Below are positions 7,880 through 16,750 of a stretch of DNA of 64,000 nucleotides, one piece after another. Each line of letters starts with the position of its first letter. Position 1 is the stretch's first letter. Origin of the DNA: Corynebacterium minutissimum (GTDB taxonomy: Bacteria; Actinomycetota; Actinomycetes; Mycobacteriales; Mycobacteriaceae); NCBI RefSeq assembly GCF_016889765.1, contig NZ_CP069533.1, positions 620,001-684,000 on the forward strand, written 5' to 3'. The notes beneath the pieces are model-generated. The model saw only the letters and a list, made by a program, of their open reading frames with translations. It searched no databases and had not been told where the DNA came from. The translations under genes were made by a program, and so were the position numbers.

Positions 7880-8890
7880 CTAGAAGCCCAAGCGGCCCAG
7901 CGCCTTCGGGTCCGACTGCCAGTTCTTCAGCACCTTAATGCGCAGGTCAAGGTAGACGTTCTGGCCGAGGAGCTGGATGATTTCCTTGCGGGCGGTGCCC
8001 ACAATACGGCGGAAGCGGCGGCCGTCTTTGCCTTCGATGATGCGCTTTTGGCCGGGGCGTTCGAGGTAGAGCACGGCGTGGACGTTGAGGACGTCGGGGC
8101 GCTCCTGGTCAGGTAGCATTTCATCGACTTCCACGGCCACGGAGTGCGGGAGCTCGTGCTTCAGGCCAGCCAGGGCGGCCTCGCGGATGAGCTCAGCGAT
8201 GCGCTCGGCCTGGTCTTCGTCGGTGACGTGGTCATCCGGGTAAAACTTCGGGCCTTCCGGCAGGTGGTCGACGATGACCTGCGTGAGCTCCTCCAGCTGC
8301 ACGCGCTCGGTAGCGGAGACGGGGATGACGACGGCGTCAGGGTTGTCCTCGCTGAGAAGCGCATGCAGTGCGAGCAGCTGCGCGCCGACTTGGTCTTTGG
8401 AGGCTTTGTCCAGCTTGGTCACGATGCCGATGATCGGGGTCTTCGGCGCGACTTTGCGCACGTTCTCCAGAATCCAGCGGTCACCGGGGCCAATCTTTTC
8501 ATCCGCGGGAATGGTCAAGCCGATGACGTCGACGTCGGCATACGTGTCTTTGACGACCTCGTTGAGGCGCTCACCCAGCAAGGTGCGCGGGCGGTGCAGA
8601 CCAGGCGTATCGACGACAACAATCTGCGCATCTTCGCGGTGCACGAGTCCGCGGATGGGGTGGCGGGTGGTTTCGGGCTGGTCGGCTGTGATGGCGATCT
8701 TCTCGCCCACCAGCGCGTTGGTGAGCGTGGACTTGCCGGTGTTGGGGCGGCCCACGAAGGACACGAAGCCAGAGCGGAAGCCCTCTGGCGTGTTGGTGTA
8801 CTGCGAATAGTCCGCGGCGGTGGCCTCGCCTTCTTCAGGCAGGCCCGCGAAGGCGGCGTCGAAATCGGTGCTCATATTGTTTTTCATCAT
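7880..8890 (-). CDS. era: Ribosome-associated GTPase Era
   Basis: GTPase that binds 16S rRNA and assists 30S maturation. G1 is GRPNTGKS (residues 47-54), G3 is DTPG and the KH domain occupies the C-terminal ~100 residues. The G4 motif reads TKLD instead of the canonical NKxD, so Thr replaces the guanine-contacting Asn. The 336-residue length includes an acidic ~35-residue N-terminal extension. The start is uncertain among the ATGs at 8890, 8887 and 8875; none has a strong ribosome binding site. First gene of era-recO-uppS. Confidence 0.93.
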   Translation of the reverse strand: MMKNNMSTDFDAAFAGLPEEGEATAADYSQYTNTPEGFRSGFVSFVGRPNTGKSTLTNALVGEKIAITADQPETTRHPIRGLVHREDAQIVVVDTPGLHRPRTLLGERLNEVVKDTYADVDVIGLTIPADEKIGPGDRWILENVRKVAPKTPIIGIVTKLDKASKDQVGAQLLALHALLSEDNPDAVVIPVSATERVQLEELTQVIVDHLPEGPKFYPDDHVTDEDQAERIAELIREAALAGLKHELPHSVAVEVDEMLPDQERPDVLNVHAVLYLERPGQKRIIEGKDGRRFRRIVGTARKEIIQLLGQNVYLDLRIKVLKNWQSDPKALGRLGF

Positions 8891-8936
8891 AGCTCACGAT
8901 TTCTGAATTCCCGCTCCCGCTGCGTGCAGGACGGAA

Positions 8937-9056
8937 GGTCCTTTTAGTTTGGCCCCTCTACTCTGGTCTCTTTACAGTGCAAAGGGACCTTCTGGAGCCG
9001 GTCTTCGCTCTGTACATGGTCCCTTGTCAGTGAAAAGGGACCAGACTAAAGGGACC
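8937..9056. repeat. Nested palindromic element, family B copy 1
   Basis: The element is bounded by GGTCCTTTTAG and CTAAAGGGACC. Inside are two hairpins: GGTCTCTTT pairing with AAAGGGACC, and GGTCCCTT pairing with AAAAGGGACC. The same plan occurs at 14950-15055. Confidence 0.7.
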
Positions 9057-9187
9057 TGTTAATCGGTCGCAGGTGGTGAGTGGTTTGGTCGTAGGTGGCG
9101 GGTGGTTTGGTCGCCGGTGGCGGGTGTTTCGTAAAGGGCATCCGCTAAAAGGCATCTTCCGGGGTGAAAACGCCCTTTAGACAACGC

Positions 9188-9219
9188 AAAAGGCGTTTTC
9201 AGCCGTGAAAACGCCTTTT
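9188..9219. repeat. Dispersed palindrome, family A copy 2
   Basis: Arms AAAAGGCGTTTTCA and TGAAAACGCCTTTT pair perfectly over 14 bp around GCCG. The arms match those at 2145-2172. A degenerate half copy (GGTGAAAACGCCC) lies about 25 bases upstream. Confidence 0.75.
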
Positions 9220-9377
9220 GGCTAATGCCTCATGCACGATGCCCTGTGGCAGATGCCTTCTGCTCGCGGTACATCTGCTGGTGAAGCCTGCGGAGCCGCA
9301 GAGGCCAGATAGAGGCGAGGAAGATGCTAGGTAGAGGCCGGGTATGGGCCGGGTGGAAGCTAGATAGAGGCCGGAAG

Positions 9378-10226
9378 CTAGAGTTCTTCGACGTGGAACT
9401 GCAGGCGCGGGTTGGCAAAGACGTCCTGGGACTCAATGAGCTGCAGCTCTCGGGCGTCGGCCTCGTAGGTGTTGTGCAGCAAATCGTAGACCGAGGAGGC
9501 GGTGCGCTTGAGCGCTTCCTTCGCGTCGTGGGTTTCCACGTAGTGGCCGGTGAACAGCGCCGCGGTGACATCGCCCGATCCATTGCGCTTAAAAGGCAGC
9601 TTCGGGGTGGCCCCGAGGTAGACGCGCTCACCATCTACGGCGAGCATCTCAATCTCGTCCTCATCGGTTTCAGGGCGCTGAACCGAGGTGACCAGCACGG
9701 TCTTTGGGCCGATGTCCTGGGCCTTCTTCACCGCGGCGAGGGTTTCCTCGAGGGTGTTCACGGAAGAGTCAGTAAGGTAGCCCAGCTCAAACTGATTCGG
9801 GGTGATGATGTCAGCGACCGGTACGACCTTATCGCGCAGCAGCGGCGGGATTTCATCAGAGACGAAGCAGCCGGACTTGGCATTGCCCATGACCGGGTCG
9901 CAGGCATAGAGGGCCTTCGGGTTCACAGCCTTGATGCGGTTGACGGTCTCCACGATGGCACCGGCGATGTCCGGTCCGCCCTGGTAACCGGAGAGGATTG
10001 CGTCGATGCGCGGGAAGGCGCCGCGCTTCTCAATACCGTCCACGATGGCGGTGACATCACTGGCCGGAATCATCGGTCCACCCCAGTCACCGTAGCCGGT
10101 GTGGTTGGAGAAGTTCACCGTGTGAATAGGCCACACTTCGTGGCCAGCACGCTGAAGCGGGAAGACGGCGGCGGAGTTGCCAACGTGACCGTAGGCAACA
10201 TGGGACTGGATGGAGAGGATGTTCAT
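9378..10226 (-). CDS. pdxY: Pyridoxal/pyridoxamine kinase
   Basis: Phosphorylates pyridoxal (and related vitamers) to the 5'-phosphate in vitamin B6 salvage; ribokinase-like fold. The 282-residue length fits PdxY. It starts MNILSIQSHVAYGHVGN, has the substrate lid region VNFSNHTGYGDWGG and the C-terminal anion hole RNGSGDVTAALF with the catalytic Asp. The start ATG has GGAGGG close upstream. It sits between a repeat-rich gap and ybeY, interrupting what is usually a continuous ybeY...era run in corynebacteria. Confidence 0.92.
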   Translation of the reverse strand: MNILSIQSHVAYGHVGNSAAVFPLQRAGHEVWPIHTVNFSNHTGYGDWGGPMIPASDVTAIVDGIEKRGAFPRIDAILSGYQGGPDIAGAIVETVNRIKAVNPKALYACDPVMGNAKSGCFVSDEIPPLLRDKVVPVADIITPNQFELGYLTDSSVNTLEETLAAVKKAQDIGPKTVLVTSVQRPETDEDEIEMLAVDGERVYLGATPKLPFKRNGSGDVTAALFTGHYVETHDAKEALKRTASSVYDLLHNTYEADARELQLIESQDVFANPRLQFHVEEL

Positions 10227-10276
10227 AACCCTCCATTGTGCTACGCCCCTGAAAGCACCTCAACGTTGGGCCGGGT

Positions 10277-10848
10277 TTAGATTCCGCCGCCGGGAACTTC
10301 CTTGTCCAGCTCGGCGCGCTCGGCCGCGTCCGGGAAGGCCTTCGGCCCAGAGGGCTTGGGCTGGTAGGAAACACCGCGGGAGTCTAAGTCCTCGTACCAG
10401 TCAGCCAGCAGCTCGTTCTGCAGGCCGAACATTTCCTTTTCCTCCGCGGCAGTGGTGTGGTCATAGCCCAGCAGGTGCAGGCAACCATGAATGGTAAGCA
10501 AAGCCAGTTCGTGGCCTAGGGAGTGACCGGCGGCGTTGGCTTGGCGCTGGGCGAACTCGGGGCAGAGCACGATATCGCCCAACATGGCGGGGCCTGGCTC
10601 AGGCGCGTCAGGCCGCCCGCCGGTTGCGCCCGGGGTGAGCTCGTCCATGGGGAAGCTCATGACATCGGTGGGGCCTTCGAGGTCCATCCAGCGCACGTGC
10701 AGGTCCGCGATGGTCTGCAGGTCCACAGCCGTAATGGTGCACTCAGCATCCGGGTTCACGTCAAGGCGGCCGAGGGCATAGGAGCAGACGTCGATGAGCA
10801 TCTCCTCGTTCACGCCATCAAAGCCGGATTCATTGATGAATTCGATGC

Positions 10849-10852
<4 letters not shown>
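10277..10852 (-). CDS. ybeY: Endoribonuclease YbeY
   Basis: Metal-dependent endoribonuclease needed for 16S rRNA 3' maturation and ribosome quality control. The signature [11 protein letters not shown] supplies the three histidine ligands (HxxxHxxxxxH). At 191 residues it is slightly longer than average because of a Pro/Gly-rich acidic C-terminal tail. Its ATG overlaps the phoH stop (ATGA), showing translational coupling in hrcA-dnaJ-rsmE-phoH-ybeY. Confidence 0.95.
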
Positions 10853-11820
<968 letters not shown>

Positions 11821-11824
11821 AAGG

Positions 11825-12565
11825 CTACCAGCGCGAGGTCAGCGTGCCGATGCTAGCCAGCGCCACCATGCTTGCCGACGCCGTCCTCAACACCTCCGGC
11901 CCCAGTTTGATCGCCGTCGCACCGGCCGCGGTGAGCCGGGCGAGTTCCTCCTCGCCGATTCCCCCCTCAGGCCCCACGAGCAGGTAGATCGTCTCAGCGG
12001 TATCGAGGTCATCCAGGTCTTTGAGGCGCAAAGTGGCGTCCTCGTGAAGCACCAGTGCACCCGTACCGGAAATCTCCTCGCACAGCTGACGGGTGGTCAC
12101 GGGCCCGCGCACGGCCGGGATTCGGGTACGGCGCGATTGCTTCGCCGCCGCCACGGCCGCCGATTCCCACTTGCTCAGAGCCTTCGGTGCCTTCTTCGCA
12201 TCCCACTTGGACACGCAGCGATCGGCCTGCCACGCGATGATCTCATCCGCGCCGGCCTGTGTGGCCAGGTCGACGGCGAGTTCGGCGCGCTCCGACTTGG
12301 GAATGGCCTGGACCACGATGACGCGTGGGGACGGTTCGGAGGAGGTGGCGATGTCGTCGACACGCGCGGCGAGGGTGTCCTTGCCCTGCACGTCGGTGAT
12401 GGTGGCGGTGATGCGGAGCCCGGACCCATCGATCAGGACCAGGTGCTCTCCTGGTCCCATGCGCTTGACGGTGACCGCATGGCGGCCTTCCGCGCCGTCG
12501 AGGCCCACGGGCTGGCCGACCTCCGCGAGGGAAAGATCCGGATGCAGGAAGACAGGCAAAGACAT
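11825..12565 (-). CDS. rsmE: 16S rRNA m3U1498 methyltransferase
   Basis: SPOUT-class SAM-dependent enzyme that methylates N3 of U1498 in 16S rRNA. The 246 residues include an N-terminal PUA-like part ([20 protein letters not shown]) and the C-terminal trefoil knot with LVGPEGGIGEEEL and LGPEVLRTASA. The start shares one base with the dnaJ stop (TAATG). Confidence 0.95.
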   Translation of the reverse strand: MSLPVFLHPDLSLAEVGQPVGLDGAEGRHAVTVKRMGPGEHLVLIDGSGLRITATITDVQGKDTLAARVDDIATSSEPSPRVIVVQAIPKSERAELAVDLATQAGADEIIAWQADRCVSKWDAKKAPKALSKWESAAVAAAKQSRRTRIPAVRGPVTTRQLCEEISGTGALVLHEDATLRLKDLDDLDTAETIYLLVGPEGGIGEEELARLTAAGATAIKLGPEVLRTASASMVALASIGTLTSRW

Positions 12566-13710
12566 TAGCGGCGGAACTTATCGCGGAAGCGGCTAAAGAG
12601 GGACTCGCCCTGGTTGTCCCCGGCGTGGTGGACCTCGGTGCCGCTGTGGCCAGCGGCGCGGACCTTCTCGAGGGCCTCGCGGGTCTTCTTATCCAGGTCA
12701 GTCGGGATAACGACGTCCACGTGGGCGTGGAGATTGCCAAAACCATCGGTACGCAGGCGCGGCATGCCCTTGCCTTGGAGGGTGATGGACTCGCCCGGCT
12801 GGGTACCCGGCGCGATGTCGAGGGTGAGCTCTTCGCCATCGAGCTGCTCGACGGTGCAGGACGCGCCGAGGGCGGCATCCACCATAGGAACGCGAACGGT
12901 CAAGTGCAGGTCATCGGCATTGCGTTCAAAGACTGGATGCGGTTCGGTGTGGACCTCGACGTAGAGATCGCCGGCGGGGCCGCCGCCGTGGCCGACCTCG
13001 CCCTGAGAGGCCATGCGGATGCGCATGCCATCGCCGATACCCGCCGGGATGGTCACGGTGATATCGCGGCGCTTGCGCACGCGGCCATCGCCGCCACAGT
13101 GGCCGCAGGGATCGGTGACGACCTCACCAAAGCCGTAGCACTTCGGGCACTCGCGGGTAGTCATCATGTTGCCCAGCATGCTGCGCTGGACCTCCTGGAC
13201 CTGGCCCATGCCGCCACAGTGATCACAGGTAACCGGCTTCGCCTTGGACTCGGAACCGGTTCCCTCGCAGCGGTCACAGAGCACGGCGGTATCGACCTTG
13301 ACCTGCTGCTTGACGCCACTGTAGGCCTCTTCGAGGGTAATAGTGGTGCGCAGCAGGGCATCATCACCCGGCTGGACGCGGGAACGCGGGCCGCGGGAGG
13401 CGGCCCCGCCGCCAAAGAACTCGGCAAAGAGGTCGCCCAAACCGCCGCCGCCAAAGCCGCCGAAACCACCGCCGCCCTGTGCGGCGCGGTCCTCCATGGG
13501 ATCTCCGCCCATGTCGACTACCTGGCGCTTTTGTGGATCCAGAAGAACCTCCTGGGCAAGGGAAGCCTCGCGGAACTTCTCCGCAGCCTCATCATCGCCC
13601 GGGTTAACGTCCGGGTGGTACTTGCGCGCCAGCTTGCGATAGGCCTTTTTAATCTCGGCGTCAGACGCCGACTTTTCTACACCAAGAATGCCGTAGTAGT
13701 CACGAGCCAC
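12565..13710 (-). CDS. dnaJ: Chaperone DnaJ (second type, HrcA-linked)
   Basis: Hsp40 co-chaperone that stimulates DnaK ATPase. The 381 residues contain a J-domain with the HPD motif in [10 protein letters not shown], a Gly/Phe linker ([12 protein letters not shown]) and four CxxCxGxG zinc repeats ([32 protein letters not shown]). The C-terminal substrate domains follow. The start is a GTG at 13710 with AAGGATG 8 bases upstream. It lies 54 bases behind hrcA; actinobacteria usually have this dnaJ2 with hrcA and a second dnaJ with dnaK. Confidence 0.95.
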   Translation of the reverse strand: MARDYYGILGVEKSASDAEIKKAYRKLARKYHPDVNPGDDEAAEKFREASLAQEVLLDPQKRQVVDMGGDPMEDRAAQGGGGFGGFGGGGLGDLFAEFFGGGAASRGPRSRVQPGDDALLRTTITLEEAYSGVKQQVKVDTAVLCDRCEGTGSESKAKPVTCDHCGGMGQVQEVQRSMLGNMMTTRECPKCYGFGEVVTDPCGHCGGDGRVRKRRDITVTIPAGIGDGMRIRMASQGEVGHGGGPAGDLYVEVHTEPHPVFERNADDLHLTVRVPMVDAALGASCTVEQLDGEELTLDIAPGTQPGESITLQGKGMPRLRTDGFGNLHAHVDVVIPTDLDKKTREALEKVRAAGHSGTEVHHAGDNQGESLFSRFRDKFRR

Positions 13711-13764
13711 GTACTGTCATCCTTCTATATCTCGTTGATGCTAAATCTAATCCGACGGGCCAGC

Positions 13765-14799
13765 TTACTCGCCCGCCAAAATTTCACTCACATAGCGTGC
13801 AACGGCAGAGACCTTGGAGATTGTTCCCGAATAATCCATATACGTCGGCCCCACCACACCGAGCCCGCCAAGTGCTGCAGCCTCCGAGCCAGTACCGAAG
13901 CCATAACGCGTGGCCACTACGGAGGTTTGGCGCAGCTCATCGGCTTCGTTTTCCTCACCGATGGAGACTGAAACATTGCCTAGGTCTGGCACGCGCGCTA
14001 GCAGTTTCAGCACGACGACCTGCTCTTCGAGGGCCTCGATGATGGAGGGCAGGCCATCCGGAAGCGCGACGCGCGTGAGGTTCGACGTGCCGGCCAAAAT
14101 GAGGCGGTCGGAGGGCTGCTCGACGAGGGTCTCAATCAACGTCGTCGCGGCCTTAAGGAGGTGGGGGCGGATGTCGGCTGGGGAGTCGTCGACAAGCGCG
14201 GCCAGCTCCACCGAAGCATCGGTGAGCGTCTTGCCCTCCAGGGCGGTGTTGAGAATATCGCGCAGGCGGTGGGTCTGCTCGGGGTCGATCACGTCATCGA
14301 GCTCGACATTGCGCTGATCGACGCGCCCATTATCCGTAATAAGCACCAACAGCAGTCGCACTGGTGAGAGTGCCACAACCTCGCAGTGTTTGACGCGCGA
14401 AACCTTGAGGTTCGGTAGCTGCACCACGGCTGCCTGTTTGGTGACCTGCGCCAACAGCTGGACAGAGCGGCGCAACACGTCCTCCAAATCCACGCCGCCT
14501 TCGAGGAAGGTGAGCATGGCACGTCGCTCGGCCTTGGAAAGCGGCTTGACGTCGTGCAGCGTATCGACGAACTGGCGGTAGCCCTTCTGCGTGGGCACGC
14601 GCCCGGAGCTGGCGTGTTCCTGGGCGATGAGCCCCTCGGCCTCGAGCACGGCCATGTCATTGCGGATAGTCGCCGAGGACACGCCCAGCTGGTAGCGCTC
14701 GAGCAGGGCCTTAGAGCCGACGGGCGATTGCGAGGCGATGTAGTCCGCGACGATGGCGCGCAGGACCTCTTGGCGGCGGGCATCGGTGGAGCTAGACAT
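13765..14799 (-). CDS. hrcA: Heat-inducible transcription repressor HrcA
   Basis: Repressor of class I heat-shock genes (groEL/groES) through the CIRCE operator. From the ATG at 14799 it has 344 residues, the normal length. The winged helix is at about 10-75 ([20 protein letters not shown], then [13 protein letters not shown]), followed by the GAF-like and dimerisation domains. The frame is open further upstream but runs into the repeat element, so I reject a longer protein. A TAGCCT hexamer 7 bases before the ATG suggests a leaderless transcript. No CIRCE sequence is visible in front of this operon. Confidence 0.95.
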   Translation of the reverse strand: MSSSTDARRQEVLRAIVADYIASQSPVGSKALLERYQLGVSSATIRNDMAVLEAEGLIAQEHASSGRVPTQKGYRQFVDTLHDVKPLSKAERRAMLTFLEGGVDLEDVLRRSVQLLAQVTKQAAVVQLPNLKVSRVKHCEVVALSPVRLLLVLITDNGRVDQRNVELDDVIDPEQTHRLRDILNTALEGKTLTDASVELAALVDDSPADIRPHLLKAATTLIETLVEQPSDRLILAGTSNLTRVALPDGLPSIIEALEEQVVVLKLLARVPDLGNVSVSIGEENEADELRQTSVVATRYGFGTGSEAAALGGLGVVGPTYMDYSGTISKVSAVARYVSEILAGE

Positions 14800-14806
14800 G
14801 TCTCTA

Positions 14807-14812
14807 AGGCTA
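14807..14812 (-). promoter_or_regulatory. Candidate leaderless -10 for hrcA operon
   Basis: On the minus strand TAGCCT lies 7 bases before the hrcA ATG, which fits transcription starting at the start codon and supports 14799 as the start. Confidence 0.5.
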
Positions 14813-14949
14813 TCCGTTCTGGCGGGCGATGGTGGGATCTGGTGACAATCTGCCTCGCTGCATTGGCAGCCCGTCACCACTTCCAGGTGGTTCCATAATG
14901 TGCTTCTAGAAGGGTTCATCATGCACTTCCAGATAGCTCGAATACTGAT

Positions 14950-15055
14950 GGTCCCTTTAGTCTGGTCTCTTTTGAGAGCAAAGAGACCATCTGCGGGCGC
15001 ATTTCCTATGATAGATGGTCCCTTTTCGCCGTAAAGGAACCAAACTAGAGGGGCC
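14950..15055. repeat. Nested palindromic element, family B copy 2
   Basis: It starts GGTCCCTTTAGTCTGG. The first inner hairpin pairs GGTCTCTTT with AAAGAGACC; a second region opens GGTCCCTTTTC and closes GTAAAGGAACC; it ends in CTAGAGGGGCC. The order and spacing of parts match 8937-9056. Confidence 0.7.
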
Positions 15056-15066
15056 AATTAGCAAAG

Positions 15067-15170
15067 ACTAACCGTATCGAGAGCGACTAACAGGTTTCAC
15101 GACGTGGAGAGAGAAACTAACACCGACTAACACCGCTCTCAAACTTCCCGGCGACACGAGAAAAACTAAC
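15067..15170. repeat. Five ACTAAC hexamers with near-helical spacing
   Basis: ACTAAC begins at 15067, 15086, 15116, 15126 and 15165, always on the + strand. The start-to-start distances are 19, 30, 10 and 39 bases, close to whole helical turns. No coding explanation is seen. Confidence 0.5.
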
Positions 15171-15299
15171 AAATTCCCGGCGGGGATTATTCTAAGTCGC
15201 TATGCCTCCTCGGCATCGGAAAGCCAAGGCCTAGCCACTTCTTCGCAGCTTCGCGGTTGCACCACACAAATGGTTCTACTCAGATGGTTCAGGTCATAC

Positions 15300-15367
15300 G
15301 GTTTACTTGCCCCCAAACAAACCTTGTAGCAGCCCAAAGAAGGTTTACTTGCCCCCAAACAAACCTT
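15300..15367. repeat. 26-bp direct duplication
   Basis: Two identical 26-base copies lie at 15300-15325 and 15342-15367, 16 bases apart. Each begins GGTTTACTTG and ends CAAACAAACCTT, so each copy can fold into an imperfect hairpin. Confidence 0.75.
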
Positions 15368-15471
15368 ATGACTGGAGCCTTACCACTGGAACCATCTACG
15401 AGCATCGAGGCCGGCCGCTAATCAGCCAGCTGATGCGGACTCGGAGGTCGGCCCGCAGGCGGGACAAGCCC

Positions 15472-16608
15472 CTAGCGGGCGATGTCTTCGGCGACGAGGA
15501 GGTCGGTAATAATGCCGTCCGCGAGCAGGCGGCCCTCCTTGGTCACGCGGAGGCGGTCACCGGCACGCTCGAGCAGGCCGCGCTCGATGAACCGCGCGGC
15601 GACCGGCTCGGCGGCCGGTGCAAGCCACGCGGCCGGGATACCTTCGCGCAAGCGCAGCCCCAGCATGATGCGCTCGGTGTGGCGGTCAGCCTCGGTGAGC
15701 TGCTCACGCTCCTTGATGGGTAACTGCCCCTCGCCTACCGCCTTGATGTAGGTCCGCGGATTCTTCACGTTGAAGAAGCGCTCGTCGCCTAAGTGCGAAT
15801 GCGCACCCGGGCCCGCGCCCCACCAATTGCCGTCGACCCAGTAAATGCGGTTGTGTTGGCACTCCCCGCCCGGCTTGGCCCAGTTGGAGACCTCGTACCA
15901 CTCGAAACCAGCGGCCTCGAGGGTGGAAGAGATCATCTCGTAGCGCCGAGCCAGAACATCCTCATCCGGTGCGGGCAGCAGTCCCTTAGACACCTTGCGC
16001 GCCATACGCGTGCCGTCTTCCACAATGAGCGAATACGCACTGATGTGGTCCACTCCAGTGTCCAGGGCACGCTTCAGCGTCAGGGCAACGTCGCTGTCCT
16101 CTTCTGTCGGCGTGCCATAAATCATGTCCAGGTTGACGTGCGCGAAGCCTGCAGCAATGGCTTCGCGGGCGGCATCGAAGGCGCGGCCCGGCGTGTGGGC
16201 TCGCTCCAGTACCGCGAGCACGCTCGGGGAGGCGGACTGCATGCCGAGGGAGAGGCGGGTAAAGCCGGCGTCGAGAAGCCCGGCAAAGTACTCCGGCGAC
16301 GTGGACTCCGGGTTGGATTCCGTGGTGACTTCCGCGCCTGGGGCAAGGCCAAAGGTATCGCGCACCCGATTCAACACGCGGCCCAGGCCCTCGGCGCCCA
16401 GCAGGCTCGGCGTGCCGCCACCGATGAAAACGGTCTCCGCTACGCGGCCGACCTGGGCCGCTGCCATCTCTAGCTCTTTTTCCAAGGCTGAGAGATAATC
16501 GCTGGTCAGATCCCCTCCCAGCTCACCCGGGGTATAGGTGTTGAAATCGCAGTAGCCACAGCGCGAGGCACAGAAGGGCACGTGAATGTAAAGACCAAAG
16601 GGATCCAT
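15472..16608 (-). CDS. hemW: Radical SAM heme chaperone HemW
   Basis: Radical SAM protein related to oxygen-independent coproporphyrinogen oxidase but of the HemW type that inserts heme into targets. From the ATG at 16608 (378 residues) the cluster ligands are C13, C17 and C20 in HVPFCASRCGYCDF. GGGTPS follows at the SAM site, and the HemW C-terminal helical domain is present. It has the three-Cys rather than four-Cys cluster motif, as in HemW. TATTTT lies 7 bases before this ATG, supporting the start and a leaderless mRNA. Confidence 0.93.
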   Translation of the reverse strand: MDPFGLYIHVPFCASRCGYCDFNTYTPGELGGDLTSDYLSALEKELEMAAAQVGRVAETVFIGGGTPSLLGAEGLGRVLNRVRDTFGLAPGAEVTTESNPESTSPEYFAGLLDAGFTRLSLGMQSASPSVLAVLERAHTPGRAFDAAREAIAAGFAHVNLDMIYGTPTEEDSDVALTLKRALDTGVDHISAYSLIVEDGTRMARKVSKGLLPAPDEDVLARRYEMISSTLEAAGFEWYEVSNWAKPGGECQHNRIYWVDGNWWGAGPGAHSHLGDERFFNVKNPRTYIKAVGEGQLPIKEREQLTEADRHTERIMLGLRLREGIPAAWLAPAAEPVAARFIERGLLERAGDRLRVTKEGRLLADGIITDLLVAEDIAR

Positions 16609-16615
16609 GGGGAAC

Positions 16616-16621
16616 AAAATA
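16616..16621 (-). promoter_or_regulatory. Candidate leaderless -10 for hemW
   Basis: TATTTT on the minus strand, 7 bases before the hemW ATG at 16608. Confidence 0.5.
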
Positions 16622-16750
16622 ACCGACTGAACCGTTGAAGCGGTAGTCTATAGTGCAGGTTTGATTCCCCGATATTTGAAGAAAGGCCCCCTTTTCGTGG
16701 AACCTCCGAGTCGATGTCCCCGCTGCCAACCCAAGGCGGTGGGGTAAGCC

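Larger units (their letters stand above)
8891..9377. other. 487-bp intergenic region rich in palindromes, no gene
   Basis: No supported gene. From era outward the region contains a ~120-bp nested palindromic element (8937-9056), a short tandem-like stretch with GGTGG, GTCGTAGGTGG and GTTTGGTCG words (about 9066-9130), and a GGCGTTTTCA-type palindrome (9188-9219) with a degenerate copy just before it. Both repeat families recur elsewhere in the window. Confidence 0.65.
14800..15471. other. 672-bp intergenic region with three repeat types, no gene
   Basis: No coding sequence is supported. From left to right: the hrcA promoter, a nested palindromic element (14950-15055), five ACTAAC hexamers (15067-15170), and a 26-bp direct duplication (15300-15367). 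The flanking genes hrcA and hemW both point left, so the region also lies downstream of hemW. Confidence 0.65.

Noticed and set aside
12625..13971. Long open frame opposite dnaJ (448 codons)
   Set aside because: Antisense to dnaJ and the end of hrcA, low-complexity Ala/Gly/His composition, no start signal.
14800..15057. N-terminal extension of HrcA
   Set aside because: The open frame continues upstream into the palindromic element; HrcA of normal length starts at 14799 with a -10 word at the right distance.
14950..15367. Possible insertion sequence in the hrcA-hemW gap
   Set aside because: Repeats are present but no transposase fragment can be read in any frame.
16718..16744. Hairpin before the CNNM gene as a magnesium riboswitch
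   Set aside because: It is a single imperfect ~27-base hairpin; an M-box would need a much longer conserved structure, and only ~130 bases are available.
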